NCBI GenBank assembly: GCA_910589415.1
Contig: OU342631.1
Span: 54,960,598-55,024,597, forward strand
Direction: 5' to 3'
From: Malachius bipustulatus
Lineage: Eukaryota > Arthropoda > Insecta > Coleoptera > Melyridae
DNA: 64,000 nt
A model generated the notes under the pieces. The model searched no databases. It worked only from the letters and a program-made list of their open reading frames with translations, and was not told where the DNA came from. Made by a program: the position numbers and the translations under genes. The stretch's first letter is position 1. Each line of letters starts with the position of its first letter. This document shows positions 59,498 through 64,000 of the stretch, one piece after another.

Positions 59498-60183
59498 CTC
59501 TGAGGGTTGATCGATGTTGCCCTGACAGCTGTCAAAATGGGAAAATGATCGCTCGTCCCACAATCGTGAATTACTGACCATGACGAGAGAGGAGCTATTT
59601 CAATCGAGCACAGGGTGATGTCAACACAGCTTTTATTTTGTCCGGGTGTGGTCAGTCTGGTCGCTGAGCCGTCATTCAGGAACACCAGGTTAAGCTCGTT
59701 AAGTGATCTGACAATACTGTTTCCATTATAGTTGGATTTTGTGCTGCCCCATGAGGGGTGGTTTCCGTTTAGGTCTCCCGCTAGTATTAGGGGACTGGAG
59801 AATTGCTTCGTGAAGTTAACAAAGTGATTAGTGTTGAGTTTAATATCCGACGGGACATAGATATTGACAATTGTGGTTCCAAGGATGTTGATTGCCATGC
59901 TCTGCACTAACAGAGGGTTTTGGAGTCTGTTGTGTGGTAATTCAACATAGGGTATCTGGTTGTTGATAATGAAAGCTATACCACCATAGCCATCTGCACG
60001 ATCTCTTCGAATAATAGTGTAACCTTTGAGACGAAAGCCAAGTGATGGATTGAGCCATGTCTCGCTCAACGCGATTACATCTGGTTGGTGATTGTTGATT
60101 AGAACCGCGAGGTTGCTACGATTGTTTATGGCAGTACGTATATTCCATTGCAATAATTTGATTTGTGAAGTTGTACTGGTCAT
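59498..60183 (-). pseudogene. I-like ORF2 start, APE endonuclease domain
   Basis: Begins with ATG at 60183 and reads LLQWNIRTAINNRSNLAVLI (N of the active site), DVIALSETWLNPS (E), GYGGIAFIIN, ILAGDLNGNHPSWGS (D and N) and TSDHFPILTAV (D-H), the full set of apurinic-endonuclease landmarks. The frame leaves the element after RATSINPQS, where the P/hAT-like insertion starts; the residues to 59416 are foreign. The ATG overlaps the ORF1 stop as ATGA. Confidence 0.9.
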
Positions 60184-60901
60184 TGAGGGCTTAGGAATTG
60201 AATATGTGTTGGGGAGTTTGAAGATTGTAGTAAACTTATTATATGGGTCAAGACGTCTTCTTTTTGAGCATTTGACATCCTTGTAAGGATGTCTATCGAT
60301 GTCACTGAATGCTCTACCGATGTTGCAGGCGATTCCACAGATGTAGATTGGTAAACTGGGGATCCTGAGAGTAGTCTAGGGCCAGATGGGATTAAGCATG
60401 CTTTATGATTTTCCTCGTTGTATCCTATCGGAGAGTTTGAGCGTCGTTTTTTTTTTTTTGAAAGTATTAACATTATTTAAAGCCTGGCTGTAGCTCTCAC
60501 CACGCATGCCTGTCCTGTTTGACGATGTGACATGGTTTCTCCGTTCTGAGACTGTAATGAAGTTACTTTGAGGAGTTTGGGGGAGAGCAGGGTATTGAGA
60601 ATCTAGCGGTAGAACTTGAGTGCCTCTGTCAGATGGTTTTGGGAATCTCATACAGGCATCAAAATAGAAAACATTTTCAAGCGACATTACCTCTCTTATG
60701 TTTTTTTTTGCCGGAGGAATTCAAGGAAAGTTTTACTGGTAGATTTGTGATCATTATTTCTACAATAAATACATTTGCACCAACTTTGCATACGTCTTTA
60801 TGTAGGTCTCCACAGTTATTACACCTGACCTTGCCTCTACACTGGCTTTTACTATGTCCGTATCTTAAACATTGCGTAGCATTGGACTACCGGGATTATG
60901 T
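60180..60901 (-). pseudogene. I-like ORF1, 3' part with zinc knuckles
   Basis: Read on the minus strand from 60901: CLRYGHSKSQC then CNNCGDLHKDVC (CCHC-like knuckles, 60770-60870), a Lys-rich link, then a Ser/Pro-rich tail ending at the TGA 60180-60182. A run of T (60451-60464) breaks the frame between NNVNTFKKKK and KKKRRSNSPIGYNEENHK. The non-LTR element 60902-62898 separates it from the N-terminal part. Confidence 0.8.
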
Positions 60902-62364
60902 TCAATCAATGCAGTTCAATCATTCTTGATCATATTACAAATATAGTAAATTCCTGCTTATTATTAAATACGTTTCCTGCAGCATGGAAGCAGGCTCTGG
61001 TATTACCTTTGCCTAAGATTCCTGAACCGACAGAGTGGTCTCATCTAAGACCGATCAGTATACTTCCCGTTTTGTCGAAGGTCCTGGAGAAGGTGATGTA
61101 CAGTCAATTGAGAAAATACGTAGATGACAATAAATTGCTCCCGAATGTTCAGTCTGGATTCAGACCTGGTCATAGCTGTCTTACGGCTCTGGCAAAGGTG
61201 AATGATGATATACTCAGCGCTATGGATGAGGGCAAGATTACTGTTCTTGTTTTGCTAGACTTTTCCAGGGCATTTGACACTATTGATCATAACATAATGG
61301 GTGATATACTTCGTCATATTGGATTGGGGGAGGATGCATGTAGTATGGTTAATAGTTACCTGCGTGGCCGCACGCAACAAGTGAGAATAGGTGGAAGTAC
61401 ATCTATGCCACGTCATCTCAATAGTGGAGTTCCACAAGGCTCAATTTTAGGTCCACTGTTATTCACAGTATACACTTCTGGCATGGGCAATGTTGTCAAA
61501 AATAGTAAGTTGCATATGTACGCCGATGATACACAACTGTACATTTCTTTTTATCCAGCACAAATTAATGATGCTCTAAATCAGCTCAACTCTGACTTAA
61601 AGGGTATTTTACAGTTTTCAAAAGAGCATAATCTGAAGTTAAATCCTGGAAAATCGACAGTACTCCTCTTAGGTAGCAAGGTTTTCTGTGAAAGAGTTCG
61701 TCGTGACGTTCGGCTTGTGATTGACGACTCAGAATTGATTGTTAGTTTAAGCGCTCGGAATCTTGGATTGGTCATGGATAACTCTTTTAGGTATAGGCAG
61801 CATGTTGACAGTTGTCTACGCAGGGCCTATTCAAGTTTACGGTTATTGTATCCTCATAGATCGTACATACCTCTTAAATTGAAATTACAGCTTTGCGAAA
61901 CTTTGGTACTGTCCCAATTCACATTCTGTTCTCCTGTTTTTTCTCCCTGCCTTGATTCGGAAACAATGTATAAAATTCAAAAAGTTCAGAATGCTTGTTT
62001 GCGGTATTCATATGGTATAAGGAAATATCAGCACATTTCACACAAGTTGAATGATGCTGGATGGCTTAATATGAAAAACAGATTCAGGTATCATCAAGCA
62101 TGCTTCTATCATACAATAGTAACCACTCGACTGCCGGGGTACTTATACAATAGAATTAGATACAGGACTGATGTTCATAATATTAATATCCGCAGAAGAG
62201 ATGCAGTATCTCTTCCAAGATACCGACTTGCTATGTTCGAGCGATCTTTTACATTTAATGTCTACAGGATATATAATGCGCTACCTGAATGCATTAAAAA
62301 ATTAAATATAAAACAATTTAAAAGATCAGTACATGACTATTATTTAGAATCACAGCATATTTAA
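60902..62364 (+). CDS. CR1/Jockey-group reverse transcriptase, N-terminally truncated
   Basis: About 487 codons open from the truncation point. RT motifs in order: WKQALVLPLPKIPEPTEWSH, LRPISILPVLSKVLEK, QSGFRPGHSCLTALAKV, LLDFSRAFDTIDH, SGVPQGSILGPLLFTVY and MYADDTQLYISF (catalytic), followed by the LKLNPGKS box and the connection domain to RFKRSVHDYYLES. No stop or frameshift in this part. The ATG at 60898 lies in the target duplication and is an accident. Endonuclease is absent, so the copy cannot move by itself. 3' untranslated region about 530 bp. Confidence 0.9.
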
Positions 62365-62868
62365 ATCATTGAAAGGACTGTCATCCTGATCGGTCGACTT
62401 GTGGTGTTCCCCCTATAGTGCATGACGGATACCTGTGTGGTTGGTGGGGTTGGGTGAGCTTTGCGATTCTTATGGGCTTTTTAGTTATTTACTGAATTTA
62501 ATAATTAACAGAGCGTTGCTGAACCTCCTTCCTGGCAGTCTGAATCGTTGATACGACCATGGATTGTCCTTGGTGTCTGCGCGCGGGATAGTGTGGCTCT
62601 GATTGTCACTGATTGTCAGGAATAGGTGATGATTATTATGTGTACTTTGGATGGCCGCGTTCACATGTTATTTTATTGTAATATTATATATATTTTGTCA
62701 GCTCGTAAAAGTTTAGCAATGTTTGTTATCAGGGGGTTAAGTGGGAGAGCAGCTGAGGATAATGTGATCCTCAAGTTGAACTTCGCCCCAATTTGTCACT
62801 GTCAGGATTAGTGTCTAGGTGAATTGTTAAATTGGTATATGGATGTATGATGGTGATAAATAAAGGTG

Positions 62869-62898
<30 letters not shown>
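60902..62898 (+). mobile_element. 2.0-kb 5'-truncated non-LTR element, ATTATGT duplication
   Basis: Flanked by ATTATGT at 60895-60901 and 62899-62905. It has an RT frame and a (TTA)n 3' end (about 62870-62900). The upstream endonuclease part is missing. It interrupts ORF1 of the I-like element, on the opposite strand. Confidence 0.9.
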
Positions 62899-62903
<5 letters not shown>

Positions 62904-62905
62904 GT

Positions 62906-63542
62906 AAGGTTCAACCGGCATCGAAAGTTGATATATAGAAATGTGCCTAGGTAAAATTGTACCCTGAAATGTCGCTAAAATAGTTCCTGTTGGTACATAT
63001 TCCACTTTACCGCCCTCTAGGACTGATCTACGGTTTAACCTTCTAACGTTTAGAATTTTAAATGGACTATCAATTGTATTAATAATTTCCTCCACTGGTA
63101 AAGATCTGTCTACAAATCTGATAATTCCCTTGCATGAAACTAAATTGTTTGGGATGAAAAGTTTATATCCATTTTTAATTAGAAATTCATTTTTTACAAA
63201 ATTGTTAGCAGATTGGTAATCTGTAAATTCAACGCTGATTCTGTTCCTGCCTTTCTTATCAACTTTTTTTACCTTTTGAAGTTTGAGATTAAATACTGTT
63301 TTTGCCAATGCCAAAGGATTATAATGTCCAACATTTTTTTCCGCAGCTTCTAGCATTACTACGAAAGGGCCTACATTATTAGATGTGTATTCAAAAATAG
63401 GTCTATTATCAACAACTTGGGGGGGTTCAGAGGAAGATTTACAATCCATTGCTGGATTTGGTGAAATGTCTATTAAATTATTATTAGGACCTGGGTCATG
63501 TTGTGATCCCGGGAGGTCGACCAACATTGTGCATTTATACAA
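62906..63542 (-). pseudogene. I-like ORF1, N-terminal part
   Basis: ATG at 63542. It reads an acidic/Ser-rich start, then an RRM-like region (FVVMLEAAEKNVGHYNPLAL, RNRISVEFTDYQSANNFV, IIRFVDRSLPVEEIINTI, YVPTGTILATFQG, HISIYQLSMPVEPY) usual for I-type nucleocapsid proteins. After VEPY the frame reads (ATT)n of the nested element as poly-Ile; that tail is foreign. Continues at 60901. Confidence 0.85.
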
Positions 63543-64000
63543 ATTGCAAGGTAAAACAGTAGGATTGATTCTTACCTTGTTAGTACCGGGTATTTATGAT
63601 TGTTAAAAAATTATAGAAAAAGGAGATTATTTGTTAGTAGTTAGCCAATACACTCACAAAATTTCTCTTTAATTATCACGTCTCACCTCTACCACAGTTC
63701 AACGCGAAGTCGATTTTGTCAAATTTTGTCTCAAAATTAGAAAGTATAGGCACAGAATAGGTACAATCAGAATATAAACTTCAATAAAAATACCGCGTTC
63801 GCGCATCTACTCGGCGCATAAAGATCCGTCATGATTTGAGATGAGCTTTCATTATAGTTTTGAATGCGGGCCCACAGAATAGAATTGTACCTATTCTGTG
63901 GCGGGCTGATAGCGGGCCTGCGTTTCTACTCTGAAGCAATGGCCGCTAGAGGTGTGGCTTGTCTCTAAAAAATCAAAGGCGTCGCCAGCGAGTTTAGCTT
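63543..64000. other. 5' leader of the I-like element and flank
   Basis: The first part should be the untranslated 5' region of the I-like element (limit not determined). A small inverted pair, CCACAGAATAG / CCTATTCTGTGG (63871-63903), and a related ACAGAATAGGTACAAT (63751-63766) lie in the flank. No gene seen up to the window end. Confidence 0.4.

Larger units (their letters stand above)
52899..63720 (-). mobile_element. I-like non-LTR retrotransposon, four inserts
   Basis: Minus-strand element with ORF1 (zinc-knuckle nucleocapsid type) and ORF2 (APE endonuclease, RT, RNase H, C-terminal Cys/His motif). RNase H after RT places it in the I group in the broad sense. Cut by: 55202-55513 (GGTAGTTT duplication), 56301-59497 (CTCTGAGG duplication), 60902-62898 (ATTATGT duplication), and by the BEL element in its 3' flank. 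The 5' limit near 63720 is estimated. Removing the inserts leaves about 5.3 kb. Confidence 0.88.

Noticed and set aside
60898..60900. ATG as true start of the 488-codon RT frame
   Set aside because: It falls in the ATTATGT target duplication outside the element; the protein is N-terminally truncated.

Overview
The window looks like nuclear DNA from an insect. It is AT-rich, genes have spliced GT-AG introns, and most of the sequence is transposable elements of arthropod type (BEL/Pao and Ty3/gypsy LTR elements, I-, Jockey- and CR1-like non-LTR elements, a tRNA-derived SINE, many palindromic MITEs). I cannot fix the order or species from sequence alone. There is one clear host gene. No tRNA, rRNA or CRISPR locus was found.

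Region 1 (1-5750): retrotransposon scraps, an 86-bp tandem duplication, a large inverted repeat, two SINEs in opposite orientation and a short TIR element. Region 2 (5751-36477): the host gene, the orthologue of CC2D1 / Drosophila l(2)gd1 (lethal (2) giant discs). It has ten coding exons whose phases join perfectly into a 756-residue protein with four DM14 domains (one per exon, exons 3-6) and a C2 domain (exons 7-10). Introns 2, 5, 8 and 9 are enlarged by mobile DNA. Intron 8 holds a 3.96-kb DNA transposon with a 655-aa DDE-like protein (DUF7869-like). Intron 9 (11.4 kb) is almost wholly a row of long fold-back elements with CAGGGTG-type ends. Region 3 (36478-40141): another fold-back element, a dispersed repeat, a GC-rich TIR element with hairpin-forming 12-mers, and a TATA-containing stretch that could start another gene. 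Region 4 (40142-64000): a nest of elements. An I-like non-LTR element on the minus strand (about 52899-63720) carries in its 3' flank a 12.8-kb BEL/Pao element (GATTT target duplication). The BEL leader carries a Ty3/gypsy element (CATG duplication), and a palindromic MITE splits the BEL pol frame. The I-like element is also cut by a 312-bp retrosequence, a P- or hAT-like element with an 8-bp duplication (itself holding further elements), and a 5'-truncated non-LTR element with an ATTATGT duplication.

The most unusual signals are: the palindrome row in the last intron, which would give long hairpins in the pre-mRNA; the dense CGCA tetranucleotide across coding and non-coding parts of the BEL element; a gypsy copy with apparently identical LTRs around a decayed interior; and a DDE-like transposon family I cannot name with confidence. 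CC2D1/Lgd proteins act with ESCRT-III (CHMP4/Shrub) in endosomal sorting of Notch and other receptors; the other genes here only serve their own mobility.
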